Shown in pieces: positions 8,039-16,691 of a stretch of DNA of 64,000 nt. The stretch lies in contig JAXLUJ010000002.1 in assembly GCA_046329575.1 (NCBI GenBank), forward strand, positions 124,001 to 188,000, in the 5' to 3' direction. Below the pieces are notes generated by a model that saw only the letters and a program-made list of their open reading frames with translations, was not told where the DNA came from and did not search any database. Position numbers and translations under genes: made by a program. Origin of the DNA: UBA1941 sp046329575 (lineage in GTDB: Bacteria; Bacteroidota; Bacteroidia; Chitinophagales; LD1). Within the stretch, counting starts at the first letter, position 1, and the number at the start of each line of letters is the position of its first letter.

Positions 8039-9079
8039 TTAGATGGTTGAATTGTCGATTACAAAGCGATAGTGCACATCGCCTTTAATCATGCGTTCGT
8101 AAGCATTGTTGATTTCGCTGATGGGAATAACTTCTACATCGGCCATGATATTTTTTTCGGCACAGTAGTCGAGCATTTCCTGTGTTTCTTTGATACCGCC
8201 GATGAGGGAACCTACTACGCGGCGGCGTTTGCCAATGAGGCTGAACACGGCCAGTTGTGGGGCTTCGGGAGGCACGCCGAGTAGAATCATTGTTCCATCA
8301 AGGCGCAACATGCTCAGATAAAAATTCAGGTCGTGTTGCGCGGAAACGGTATCGATTATAAAATCGAAATAGTTGGTTACCTCGCGTACGGCTGCGGCAT
8401 TTTTGGTTACTACAAAGCGGTGCGCGCCAAGTTGCTTCGCGTCGTTTTCTTTATTGGGCGAAGTGCTTAGTACGGTTACCTCAGCGCCCATAGCTACTGC
8501 GAATTTTACGGCCATGTGTCCCAGTCCGCCCAAACCCAAAACGGCTACGCGATGGCCGGCGCCTACCTTCCAGGTGCGCAGCGGCGAATAGGTGGTGATG
8601 CCTGCGCATAGCAGAGGGGCTACGCGTTTCAGCTCTAATTTTTCGGAAACTTTTAATACATAATTTTCGTCGGTCACTATGATGTCGGAATAACCACCTT
8701 GTGTTAAGATGCGGTCTTTACCAATGCTGTTGTAAGTGCCTACCATGCCTTTTTCGCAATATTGTTCCAGGCTTTGTTCGCAACTGGGGCAAGTGCGGCA
8801 GGAGTCAACAATACAGCCGATACCGGCCAGATCGCCGGCTTTGAATTTTTTCACCTCGCTGCCTACAGCGGCTACGCGGCCTACAATTTCATGGCCGGGC
8901 ACCATAGGATATCGGGAGCCGCCCCATTCGTTGCGTACCTGGTGGATATCAGAGTGACAAACGCCGCAATACAGTATTTCAATTTTCACGTCATGCAGAC
9001 CGGGTTCGCGGCGTTCGAACTGAAATGGGGTGAGGGGGGAAGTGGCGCTTTGCGCCGCGTATGCTTTTGAGGGAACCAT
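8039..9079 (-). CDS. Zinc-dependent NAD(P)-linked alcohol dehydrogenase (cinnamyl alcohol dehydrogenase / YahK type)
   Basis: A 346-residue medium-chain dehydrogenase that interconverts alcohols and aldehydes. From the ATG at 9079: catalytic zinc site GVCHSD (C41) and GHE (H63-E64); structural zinc loop with C94, C97, C100 and C108; Rossmann motif GLGGLGHMAVKFA near 182-194. The frame stays open upstream to 9184, but that part only translates the heptamer repeat array, so the ATG at 9079 is preferred. It has no close operon partner. Family members such as YahK prefer NADPH and reduce aldehydes; the cofactor here is not determined. Confidence 0.92.
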   Translation of the reverse strand: MVPSKAYAAQSATSPLTPFQFERREPGLHDVKIEILYCGVCHSDIHQVRNEWGGSRYPMVPGHEIVGRVAAVGSEVKKFKAGDLAGIGCIVDSCRTCPSCEQSLEQYCEKGMVGTYNSIGKDRILTQGGYSDIIVTDENYVLKVSEKLELKRVAPLLCAGITTYSPLRTWKVGAGHRVAVLGLGGLGHMAVKFAVAMGAEVTVLSTSPNKENDAKQLGAHRFVVTKNAAAVREVTNYFDFIIDTVSAQHDLNFYLSMLRLDGTMILLGVPPEAPQLAVFSLIGKRRRVVGSLIGGIKETQEMLDYCAEKNIMADVEVIPISEINNAYERMIKGDVHYRFVIDNSTI

Positions 9080-9084
9080 GTTTT

Positions 9085-9148
9085 TAGTTGAAAGTTGAAA
9101 GATGAAAGATGAAAGATGAAAGTGAAAAGTTGAAAGTACAAAATTGAA
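9085..9148. repeat. Heptamer repeat array (gatgaaa / gttgaaa units)
   Basis: About eight to nine consecutive 7-mers (gttgaaa, gatgaaa three times, gtgaaaa, gttgaaa, gtacaaa) between two minus-strand genes. Only one strand orientation is present, so unlike the arrays at 7956 and 12330 it cannot form a hairpin by itself. It would lie in the leader of the dehydrogenase gene. Confidence 0.7.
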
Positions 9149-9152
9149 TGAA

Positions 9153-10490
9153 TTACTTTTTCTTCTTGATGCTGGCCAGGGCATCGCCTTCTACTTTTCC
9201 GGTTTCTTTCAGATGTTTTTTGGCCTGACGGTTGGCAATGTCGATAGCAATGGCGAGCAACATTTTCTTACCGGCTTGCAAGCGCTCGGGATGTTTTTTG
9301 CCTTTTCTGAAATTATCGAAGAAGTATTTGGAGTACAGAATGGCAAAAGGCGCGCAGGGATTGTGGCTGAGGTGTTTGCCGAAAACACGTTTGTGTACTA
9401 CATCGGTTTGTGCTTTCATGGCGTTGTAGGCGGCTTCGGTATTCTGGTACATCACTTCGTTATCGCCATAACAGGCGCATAACTGAATAGGCGCTTTGGG
9501 CACCCAATTACAGAGGCAATTCTCTTTCAGCTTGCAGGTAAAGGCAAAGCTGGTATCGGAATTGAATCGTTCTACTACACTATCTACCAACATATCGCGC
9601 GGTACTTTTGGCAACATGGCGTTAACATCGCCAAAGTCTTTCACACGGGGTTGGGCGAATACTTCGCGCATACGCGTGCGGTAAGGTTCTTTGAATACAT
9701 CATACACATCGCCTTTCCAGATGTGATAGGCATATTGATAGGAAACAATCAGGTAGGGCAAATAATGCGGCTGATCGTAATTGCGGAACATGGTTTTGGA
9801 TTGTACACCGGCCATGTCGTAAGCGCCCGACATAGGCGACGAAGCGGTGAGTTGAATTTCAGGAAATGCGCCGGATTCCAGCATTTTATGTGTAGCCATA
9901 GCTGCATGTCCGCCTTGCGAATAGCCGGTGATGAACAGTTGTCCGGAAGTGCTGCGGCCGATTTGCGGGTAAATTTCACGGCAGGCTTTTAGCATGTAAG
10001 TGGTTGACATGGCTTCGGTCCAGGAATCCTGATATACATGTTCTTTTTCACCGCCGCCAAAGCCGTAATAGAAGGGGAAGATGGCCACATAATTATCTAC
10101 GGCATGCATCATGCAGATCACCTGTTCCAGATCCTGAATGCCGTAGCTTTGCTGGAGGGAAATGCGGGTGCCGTGGCAGTACACCATTTCAGCAGAAGGC
10201 TTGGTGGTTTTGGGCACATACATCACGCCTTTTGCGATGATGAATGTACTATCCAGCCACAGGCCTTTGTAGGTTACTTCATACATATCAACGGCATTGC
10301 GAAGCGGCACGGCAATTTTGGGTATGTGCGATTTTTTCCAGAAGTGGTTGAGTGAATCCATGGTATAGGTGTACTTGAGTTGATAACTCACCAGATAGTG
10401 ATCAGGTGTGCTGAATGCAGGATGAGCGGTAGAAACAGATGTAAGAAAAGTGAGGAGGAGGGCGAAGAAGGCGTACCGTATCTTTTTCAT
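9153..10490 (-). CDS. Secreted alpha/beta hydrolase (lipase/esterase-like)
   Basis: A 445-residue exported hydrolase. The N-terminus (MKKIRYAFFALLLTFLTSV...) is a clear signal peptide. The nucleophile elbow is GYSQGGH with the likely catalytic serine at about 191; CHGTR near 105-109 would be the oxyanion-hole strand. The catalytic Asp and His should lie in the last third (for example GDNEVMY and GKHLSHN). The start is taken at the ATG at 10490, because the open frame beyond it begins only with a TTG. It resembles secretory lipase-like proteins; the substrate is not known. It ends with a lysine-rich tail. Confidence 0.82.
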   Translation of the reverse strand: MKKIRYAFFALLLTFLTSVSTAHPAFSTPDHYLVSYQLKYTYTMDSLNHFWKKSHIPKIAVPLRNAVDMYEVTYKGLWLDSTFIIAKGVMYVPKTTKPSAEMVYCHGTRISLQQSYGIQDLEQVICMMHAVDNYVAIFPFYYGFGGGEKEHVYQDSWTEAMSTTYMLKACREIYPQIGRSTSGQLFITGYSQGGHAAMATHKMLESGAFPEIQLTASSPMSGAYDMAGVQSKTMFRNYDQPHYLPYLIVSYQYAYHIWKGDVYDVFKEPYRTRMREVFAQPRVKDFGDVNAMLPKVPRDMLVDSVVERFNSDTSFAFTCKLKENCLCNWVPKAPIQLCACYGDNEVMYQNTEAAYNAMKAQTDVVHKRVFGKHLSHNPCAPFAILYSKYFFDNFRKGKKHPERLQAGKKMLLAIAIDIANRQAKKHLKETGKVEGDALASIKKKK

Positions 10491-10681
10491 GAGGAATGAA
10501 AGCAATTTAGAAACTGATTTTACGAAAAACGGCCTGAAGCATTACTAAAAATCAAATCAAATGCAGAATTGTATAAGTAAAAGAGTAAATCGGATGCCTG
10601 ATATATTTCTATACGCGACCGGCTGGAGGAAATGAAATTTTTATGTAAGGCAAGAATGGGAAGAAAAGTTACTTTACAACC

Positions 10682-11746
10682 GTGGCTTTACGAATAATTC
10701 TTGTCGGCTTTCTGACCTTTTTCAAGGTAAATACATATGCGCAGCCCAATCTGAATTTGAAGGTGATACGCAATACGTACCGCATTCCCGAAATAGGCTA
10801 TGTGGTAGTAAATGCTGCTGCTGTGCTCGACATGAAAATTGAAGGGCAGAAAAAGGATGGAGGAATTCCTGCCGCACTCACCGATCGCTTTCGTATTGGC
10901 TCTAACACCAAAGCCATTACCGGTTTGATTGCAGCGCGTTTGATAGCGCAGCATCTGATCAATTGGAACGACCGTGTCATCGACATTTTGCCCGATTGGA
11001 AAGATCATTGCAGAAAGGAATACCGCAAACTCACTTTATTAGATTTGCTTTCTTTTCGCGCACCTTTCTATTCATACACTTATACCGATTCACTGCCTTT
11101 GGTGGCGCAGTTTTCAGGGGATGCACCCTCGCAGCGAACTGCTTTTGCGCAGTATTTTTTGCAACAGCCGCCAGTTGCTAAAAAGGGCGTTCATTTTTCA
11201 AATATTGGTTATGTGGTGGCAGCTGAAATGCTGCAACGCGCTTCTGGAAAATCGTATGAAATGCTGGTGGCCGATTTAAACGCCGATCTGGGGACTTCAT
11301 TTTCATTCGGTAATCCAAATCAAAACGACAGCACACAAACCTGGGGTCACTTCAGCGATTTACGTGCTGAAGCGCCTTCGGAAAATCAAAAATTGAACTG
11401 GCTGATGGCAGCCGGAAACATCAATTGTACCATGCCAGACTACGCGCATTTTTTGCAATGGCAATTGCGTAGTTTGGACGGTGGCAGTGCTTTGTTGTCG
11501 GAAAAAGAAACTCGCAATTTACTTTTTGGTAGAAAGCGTTTCGCCGTGGGTTGGTTTTGGAAGCGTGATGCAAAGAGCGGCCGCTGCGCCTACAACAAAG
11601 GAAATCCGGGAACCTTTCTCAGCAAAGTGATGCTTTTTGAAAAACAGCATCTTGCCATAGCGGTGTTTTGCAATGTGCAATCGGCCGAAGCGGAGAACGG
11701 AATAGATGCTGTGATAAAATTATTGCAACAGCAGTATTTACGCTGA
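10682..11746 (+). CDS. Exported beta-lactamase-fold serine hydrolase
   Basis: A 354-residue member of the beta-lactamase / class C-like family with an N-terminal signal segment ending near residue 20. The nucleophile motif SxxK is present as S74-N-T-K77. The second motif, normally YxN, reads F172-S-N (HFSNIGYVV), so the usual catalytic tyrosine is a phenylalanine. The third motif, usually HxG or KTG, may be NKG in YNKGNPGTF. The protein may therefore be a weak esterase or peptidase, or a binding protein. It probably starts with GTG at 10682. It stands alone; the 190 bases upstream hold the divergent promoters. Confidence 0.8.
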   Translation: MALRIILVGFLTFFKVNTYAQPNLNLKVIRNTYRIPEIGYVVVNAAAVLDMKIEGQKKDGGIPAALTDRFRIGSNTKAITGLIAARLIAQHLINWNDRVIDILPDWKDHCRKEYRKLTLLDLLSFRAPFYSYTYTDSLPLVAQFSGDAPSQRTAFAQYFLQQPPVAKKGVHFSNIGYVVAAEMLQRASGKSYEMLVADLNADLGTSFSFGNPNQNDSTQTWGHFSDLRAEAPSENQKLNWLMAAGNINCTMPDYAHFLQWQLRSLDGGSALLSEKETRNLLFGRKRFAVGWFWKRDAKSGRCAYNKGNPGTFLSKVMLFEKQHLAIAVFCNVQSAEAENGIDAVIKLLQQQYLR

Positions 11747-11783
11747 GCGAAGTGTTTCTAAAAAATCTATCTTTCCGCAAAAC

Positions 11784-12329
11784 ATGCAAATGAATGCAAT
11801 GAAGACCACTGCAATAGTGGCGCTGCTGCTTATGGTTTTTGCAATTGGCTGCGCTACCGCAAAAAAAAGTACCCTCACCGGATCGGTGGTAGTGCCGGTT
11901 ACACCAGTGGATTCCTTACCAAGAGTTACTGGCATAGGCGGCATCTTCTTCAAGACCAAAAGCGCCAAGCAATCGCGGGAATGGTATCATCAGCATTTGG
12001 GGTTGAACACCGATAACTATGGCTCGCCTTTCGAATTCCGCAATGCCAACCGGCCTGAGGAGATCAATTATTTGGAATGGAGCCCGTTCAGCGAGAAGAC
12101 CACTTACTTCAACCCTTCCAAAAAAGATTTTATGATTAACTACCGCGTTCAGTACATTGAAAAGCTGGTTGAAAATTTAAAGCGCGATGGGGTGGTAGTT
12201 CTTGATACAATCGAAACCTATGATTATGGCAAGTTCGTTCATATTATGGATGCCGATAGCATCAAAATTGAACTATGGGAGCCGATAGACAGCATTCTAA
12301 CCAAGAAAGGAGGGAAAACAACGAAATAG
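11784..12329 (+). CDS. Lipoprotein with a VOC (glyoxalase/bleomycin-resistance) fold
   Basis: A 181-residue exported protein. Residues 5-25 are a lipoprotein signal with lipobox FAIGC. The rest matches the vicinal-oxygen-chelate superfamily: GIGGIFFKTKSAKQSREWY and a C-terminal HIMDADSIKIELWEP, where the E of ELW is the usual metal ligand. Such proteins include glyoxalase I, dioxygenases and drug-binding proteins. Most are cytoplasmic, so a lipid anchor is unusual. Starts at 11784, 11790 and 11799 are all possible. It converges on secA across a heptamer repeat array. Confidence 0.75.
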   Translation: MQMNAMKTTAIVALLLMVFAIGCATAKKSTLTGSVVVPVTPVDSLPRVTGIGGIFFKTKSAKQSREWYHQHLGLNTDNYGSPFEFRNANRPEEINYLEWSPFSEKTTYFNPSKKDFMINYRVQYIEKLVENLKRDGVVVLDTIETYDYGKFVHIMDADSIKIELWEPIDSILTKKGGKTTK

Positions 12330-12404
12330 ATGAGAGATGAAAGTGGAAGGGATGGTGTAATACTTTCATCTTTCCACTTTCATCTCTCATCTCTCATCTT
12401 TTAT
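12330..12404. repeat. Heptamer repeat array forming a hairpin between convergent genes
   Basis: The left arm has gatgaga, gatgaaa and gtggaag; the right arm has the complementary series actttca, tctttcc, actttca, tctctca, tctctca. The arms pair into a long stem followed by a T-rich stretch. It fills the space between the VOC lipoprotein stop and the secA stop and may terminate transcription in both directions. Confidence 0.7.
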
Positions 12405-12405
12405 T

Positions 12406-15400
12406 TTATACGAGTTCCTCCTTACCGTGGCAGTTCTTGTATTTCTTGCCACTGCCGCAAGGGCAAGGATCATTTCTTCCGATTTTTTCACCAACACGAA
12501 CCGGAGCTGATTTTTGAACTGGCTCCTGTTGTTGGGGTTGCTGTGCGCCGCGCTCTTGCGATGGAGCGCCGGTTTCAGTACGCGATGTACGCATACCGCG
12601 CATATCGGTTTGCTGTTGCTTTGCCTCGCGAACTTGTTCCGGTTCAGAAACCGGAATAGCGCCTTTAAAAAGGAAGGAAGCAATCTCTTTGTTGATATGA
12701 CTCATCAGGTTCTTGAACAAACCGAATGATTCGATTTTGTAGATCACCAGCGGATCTTTCTGTTCGTAGCCTGCTGTTTGTACTTCCTGTTTCAGATCGT
12801 CCATACTGCGCAAATGATCTTTCCAATTGTCGTCGATCAACGCCAGGGCTACATTCTTTTCAAAATATGTGAACAGATCTTTCCCGCCGGTATTTACCAT
12901 TTCATGCAGCGGCACCAAAACATTGATTCCCTTTTTTGCATCGGTGAAAGGGATGGCCACATTGCGCACTACATCGCCGCGTTCCTGCAAAATATTGCTT
13001 AACACCGGCATTACATTGCGCTGCACAAATTCTTTTTTGCGGTGATAGGCTTCCATTACTTCATGGAATAATTTTTCGGTGAGTGCCGGAACTTGTTCAC
13101 GGGTGAATTCTTCTGCTGTTATAGTGCTATCTACTGCAAAGTAACGGATCACTTCCAGTTTGAAACTGTTGTAGTCTTTGGCATCCTGAAAAGTTCCAAC
13201 CAGTTCCTCACATAAATCGTAGAACGAATTTTGAATGTCTAAGGCCAACCGTTCACCAAAAAGCGCGTGCTTTCGTTTGTTGTAAATCACCTCGCGCTGT
13301 TTGTTCATCACATCGTCATATTCCAGCAAACGTTTACGGATACCGAAGTTGTTTTCTTCTACCTTTTTCTGCGCCCGTTCGATAGATTTAGTGATCATGC
13401 TGTGCTGGATCACTTCACCTTCTTCATACCCGAATCGATCCATCACCTTGGCAATGCGTTCTGAACCAAAAAGGCGCATTAGTTCATCTTCCAGCGATAC
13501 GTAGAATTGCGTAGAACCCGGATCGCCCTGGCGCCCGGCACGGCCGCGCAACTGGCGGTCAACCCGGCGCGAATCATGGCGCTCTGAGCCAATGATGGCC
13601 AAACCTCCGGCCTTTTTCGAATCGGCGTCCAGCTTAATATCGGTACCGCGACCGGCCATGTTTGTGGCAATGGTAACTGAACCGCTTTTTCCGGCTTCCG
13701 CTACAATCTCCGCTTCGCGCTGGTGTTGTTTTGCGTTCAATACATTATGCTTGATTTTGCGCATGTTCAGCATGCGGCTCAGCAATTCCGAGATTTCTAC
13801 GTTGGTGGTTCCTACCAGTACCGGGCGACCTTCAGCAGTGAGTTTGCCGATCTCGTCGATAATCGCGTTGAACTTCTCCTTACGGGTTTTGTACACCAAA
13901 TCTTCGCGGTCGTCGCGCACAATCGGGCGATTTGTAGGAATGGTTGAAACTTCCAGTTTGTAAATATCCCAAAGTTCCTGGGCTTCGGTTTCAGCCGTAC
14001 CGGTCATACCGGCCAGCTTGTGGTACATTCTAAAATAGTTCTGCAACGTAATGGTGGCCATGGTTTGCGAAGCCGCTTCCACTTTCACATTCTCTTTAGC
14101 TTCTATCGCCTGATGCAAACCGTCGGAATAGCGCCTTCCATCCAGAATACGACCGGTGTTTTCATCCACAATTTTCACTTTCCCGTCCATCACTACATAT
14201 TCCACATCTTTTTCAAAAAGCGTATATGCTTTCAGCAATTGCGTTACGGAATGAATGCGTTCGCTTTTCACGGCAAATTCCTGCATGAGCTGATCTTTCT
14301 TCGCCAGTTTTTCTTCGGCTGATAGCGGCGATTTTTCCAAATCGGCAATTACCGATCCCACTTCGGGTATTACAAAGAAATGCGGGTCTTCGCCGGCGCC
14401 TGTAATCAGTTCGATGCCTTTATCAGTAAGGTCAACCGAATTATTTTTTTCATCAATGGTAAAATAGAGTTCCCGATCCACCTCCGGCATGTTCTTTTGT
14501 TGCTCGCTCAGGAAGTGGTTCTCGGTATCGCGCATAATTTGCGTCATTCCGGGTTCGCTCAAAAACTTGATGAGTGCGGTGTTTTTCGGATAACCGCGGA
14601 AAGCACGGTACAAGGCCATTCCGCCTTCGCCTTCTTTATAACCGGTTTTCCCTTCCTTAATTAACCGGCGGGCATCAGCCAGAAAGTTATTGGTAACGCG
14701 TTTTTGCGTTTCAAATAATTTGCTGATACGGGGCTTTAATTCGTAGAATTCCTTTTCGTCGCTGGAATCAATTTGGCCGGAAATGATTAACGGCGTCCGC
14801 GCATCATCCACCAAAACACTATCCACCTCATCTACCATGGCGTAATGGTGTTTCCCTTGAACCAATTCTTCCGGACTGCGTACCATGTTATCGCGCAAAT
14901 AGTCGAAACCGAATTCGTTGTTGGTACCGTAAGTAATATCGGCCTTGTACGCAAAAATTCTTTCGTTACTGTGCGGTTGGTATTTATCAATGCAATCCAC
15001 ACGAAGACCCAGGAAATTGAAAAGCGGTCCATTCCATTCACTGTCACGGCGCGAGAGATAGTCGTTCACCGTTACGATATGAACGCCTTGACCGGCCAAA
15101 GCGTTTAAATAAGCTGGCAAGGTGGCAACCAGCGTTTTTCCTTCGCCCGTTGCCATTTCCGATATTTTGCCTTGGTGCAAAACAATCCCGCCTATCAACT
15201 GCACATCGTAGTGCACCATATTCCATTTCACGGGAATTCCTGCGGCCATCCATTCATTGCGATACGTCACTTTGTCACCCGAAATAGTGATGGCCGGATT
15301 TTTCACTGCCAGATAGCGGTCTAATTCTGTAGCGGTTGCCTCAATAGTTTCGTTGTTGGCAAAACGGAATGCCGCTTCTTTAACAACCGCAAATGCCTGT

Positions 15401-15732
15401 GGCAAAATTTCGCTCAGCACTTCTTCAATGGCGGCGTCGCGGCGTTTTTTTACCGCATCGGCTTCTTTGAAAATCGCATCCTTCTGATGCAGATCTTCTT
15501 CCTGATTAGCCCGGTCTTCCAGCGTGGCTATTTCCTTATCAATGTCTGATAAATATTCCGCAATCCGCTGGCGGAATTCCAATGTTTTGTGGCGAAGTTC
15601 ATCGTTTGAAAGCGATTTCAATTTCTCATACTCGGCGTTGATGTCGTCAACAAGAGGTTGCAACGCTTTGCGTTCGCGTTCATTTTTATTGCCAAAAAAA
15701 CTTCCCAGAAGTTTCTCGAAAAAGTTAGCCAT
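12406..15732 (-). CDS. secA: Protein translocase ATPase SecA
   Basis: A 1,108-residue motor ATPase that drives unfolded preproteins through the SecYEG channel. Walker A is MATGEGKT (193-200). The segment YAMVDEVDSVLVDDARTPL holds motif II, and MAGRGTDIKL and RQLRGRAGRQGDPGS belong to helicase motifs V and VI. The C-terminal zinc motif CPCGSGKKYKNCH (SEC-C, for SecB and lipid contact) is complete. The length exceeds that of E. coli SecA (901) but fits the long form common in Bacteroidota. A strong terminator hairpin lies 18 bases before the start codon. Two Skp-type chaperone genes for exported outer-membrane proteins lie upstream on the same strand. Confidence 0.98.
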   Translation of the reverse strand: MANFFEKLLGSFFGNKNERERKALQPLVDDINAEYEKLKSLSNDELRHKTLEFRQRIAEYLSDIDKEIATLEDRANQEEDLHQKDAIFKEADAVKKRRDAAIEEVLSEILPQAFAVVKEAAFRFANNETIEATATELDRYLAVKNPAITISGDKVTYRNEWMAAGIPVKWNMVHYDVQLIGGIVLHQGKISEMATGEGKTLVATLPAYLNALAGQGVHIVTVNDYLSRRDSEWNGPLFNFLGLRVDCIDKYQPHSNERIFAYKADITYGTNNEFGFDYLRDNMVRSPEELVQGKHHYAMVDEVDSVLVDDARTPLIISGQIDSSDEKEFYELKPRISKLFETQKRVTNNFLADARRLIKEGKTGYKEGEGGMALYRAFRGYPKNTALIKFLSEPGMTQIMRDTENHFLSEQQKNMPEVDRELYFTIDEKNNSVDLTDKGIELITGAGEDPHFFVIPEVGSVIADLEKSPLSAEEKLAKKDQLMQEFAVKSERIHSVTQLLKAYTLFEKDVEYVVMDGKVKIVDENTGRILDGRRYSDGLHQAIEAKENVKVEAASQTMATITLQNYFRMYHKLAGMTGTAETEAQELWDIYKLEVSTIPTNRPIVRDDREDLVYKTRKEKFNAIIDEIGKLTAEGRPVLVGTTNVEISELLSRMLNMRKIKHNVLNAKQHQREAEIVAEAGKSGSVTIATNMAGRGTDIKLDADSKKAGGLAIIGSERHDSRRVDRQLRGRAGRQGDPGSTQFYVSLEDELMRLFGSERIAKVMDRFGYEEGEVIQHSMITKSIERAQKKVEENNFGIRKRLLEYDDVMNKQREVIYNKRKHALFGERLALDIQNSFYDLCEELVGTFQDAKDYNSFKLEVIRYFAVDSTITAEEFTREQVPALTEKLFHEVMEAYHRKKEFVQRNVMPVLSNILQERGDVVRNVAIPFTDAKKGINVLVPLHEMVNTGGKDLFTYFEKNVALALIDDNWKDHLRSMDDLKQEVQTAGYEQKDPLVIYKIESFGLFKNLMSHINKEIASFLFKGAIPVSEPEQVREAKQQQTDMRGMRTSRTETGAPSQERGAQQPQQQEPVQKSAPVRVGEKIGRNDPCPCGSGKKYKNCHGKEELV

Positions 15733-15750
15733 TCCTTGAATCTTATAATG

Positions 15751-15773
15751 AAAAAAGCGGCCTAAAATAGGCC
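15751..15773 (-). terminator. Intrinsic terminator immediately upstream of secA (possible attenuator)
   Basis: On the minus strand GGCCTA-TTT-TAGGCC forms a perfect 6-bp stem, followed by GC and six T. Only 18 bases separate the T run from the secA ATG, too few for an ordinary promoter. It either ends transcripts from upstream or acts as an attenuator in the secA leader. Confidence 0.7.
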
Positions 15774-15860
15774 ATTTCGGTTAGAGTTGGGCAAAATGCT
15801 CGCCAAGCTTTTTGAAACGGTAACATTGGCAGACCATTACCCTCAGTTTTTTTATTTTTT

Positions 15861-15970
15861 GGGCGGCATACGGGTGCTTTCGGGGTCCGCTATCGCTTCC
15901 GTGCTCAGTCGTTCCTCCTTCGCACCGCTCGCTAAAGCTCGCGCCCTGTCGCCCCCTGCCGCAACAGCGC
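15861..15970 (-). repeat. Dispersed intergenic element of about 105 bp, copy B (inverted)
   Basis: The reverse complement of copies A and C. The 32-base core is at 15899-15930, and the flanking gcggcaggggg and gcgcgagctttagcgag blocks also match. It lies between the terminator of the ompH-like gene and the secA leader. The rest of the 329-base gap (15733-16061) holds only the two hairpins listed separately; no gene is seen. Confidence 0.85.
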
Positions 15971-16014
15971 TATATGCCCGGCCGTGAATATTCAATTCCA
16001 TTTCTCATAAAACG

Positions 16015-16041
16015 AAAAAGGCCGCCGAAGCGACCTTTTTC
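16015..16041 (-). terminator. Terminator after the OmpH/Skp-like gene
   Basis: On the minus strand ggtcgc-ttcg-gcggcc forms a 6-bp stem (one G-T pair) with a stable TTCG loop. It is flanked by A and T runs, so it may work in both directions. It lies about 20 bases after the stop of the gene ending at 16062. Confidence 0.75.
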
Positions 16042-16061
16042 TATAATAGGTTGAAAATTAA

Positions 16062-16622
16062 TTAACGTCCGCCTGCAGGAGCAGCTCCCGGACCTTTTGG
16101 AGCCGGTACCGGCAGCGTAGCGCCGATTTTGGTCTTTACAGCTTGAGTGAGGTCATTGCCGCTTTCCGGGAAATAAATCACGCCACCGGCAGCAATGTCA
16201 AGTACATAAGAGTATCCTTGTTCTTTGGCTACATCTTTTACACCCTTTACATACTTGTCGTTCAGCGGCTTCATCAAATCTTCGGCATATTTGCCCAAAT
16301 CAGCCTGTGCTTTTTGTTCGAAATCGCCAATACGCTTTTCCAGATCTTTGATTTCCTGAACCTTCATGTCGAGAACGGCTTGCGTCATTTTCTCGCCGCC
16401 TTCCTGAACTTCCTTTGATTTTTTCTCGTACTCGGTGTACATACTTTGCATCACACCGGCATATTCTTGTTTTTTCTTATCTACAGCTTCCTGCATCTGT
16501 TTGTATTCCGGCATCGCCTGCAGAATTTCTCCTGAGTTGAGGTGACCGATTTTTTGCGTGGCTTGAGCCGAAGCTGATCCGATAACGAAGAGCGCGGCAA
16601 CCGCAGCAATAAAATTCTTCAT
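16062..16622 (-). CDS. OmpH/Skp family periplasmic chaperone (downstream copy)
   Basis: A 186-residue exported protein. It has a signal peptide (MKNFIAAVAALFVIGSASAQ), then the family form QKIGHLNSGEILQAMPEYK, a long charged coiled coil (about 45-115) and a C-terminal beta strand region (YSYVLDIAAGGVIYF). Skp-type trimers hold unfolded outer-membrane proteins in the periplasm between Sec and BAM. It ends in a Gly/Pro/Ala-rich tail. It follows a paralogue by about 70 bases and probably shares its transcript. In many Bacteroidota such pairs follow bamA, which is not in this window. Confidence 0.93.
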   Translation of the reverse strand: MKNFIAAVAALFVIGSASAQATQKIGHLNSGEILQAMPEYKQMQEAVDKKKQEYAGVMQSMYTEYEKKSKEVQEGGEKMTQAVLDMKVQEIKDLEKRIGDFEQKAQADLGKYAEDLMKPLNDKYVKGVKDVAKEQGYSYVLDIAAGGVIYFPESGNDLTQAVKTKIGATLPVPAPKGPGAAPAGGR

Positions 16623-16691
16623 GTTTACTTTTTTACTTTTTAATTTTTGGAAGCGCGAATATATAACAATCCGGCTTTTTAATGTTTTCGG

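Noticed and set aside
9080..9184. N-terminal extension of the alcohol dehydrogenase
   Set aside because: The extension is a translation of the heptamer repeat array (Phe/His/Ser/Leu-rich) and the enzyme family starts near the ATG at 9079.
8039..12404. Biosynthetic gene cluster formed by the dehydrogenase, hydrolase, beta-lactamase-like and VOC genes
   Set aside because: The genes are on mixed strands, not operonic, separated by repeat arrays, and no core biosynthetic enzyme is present.
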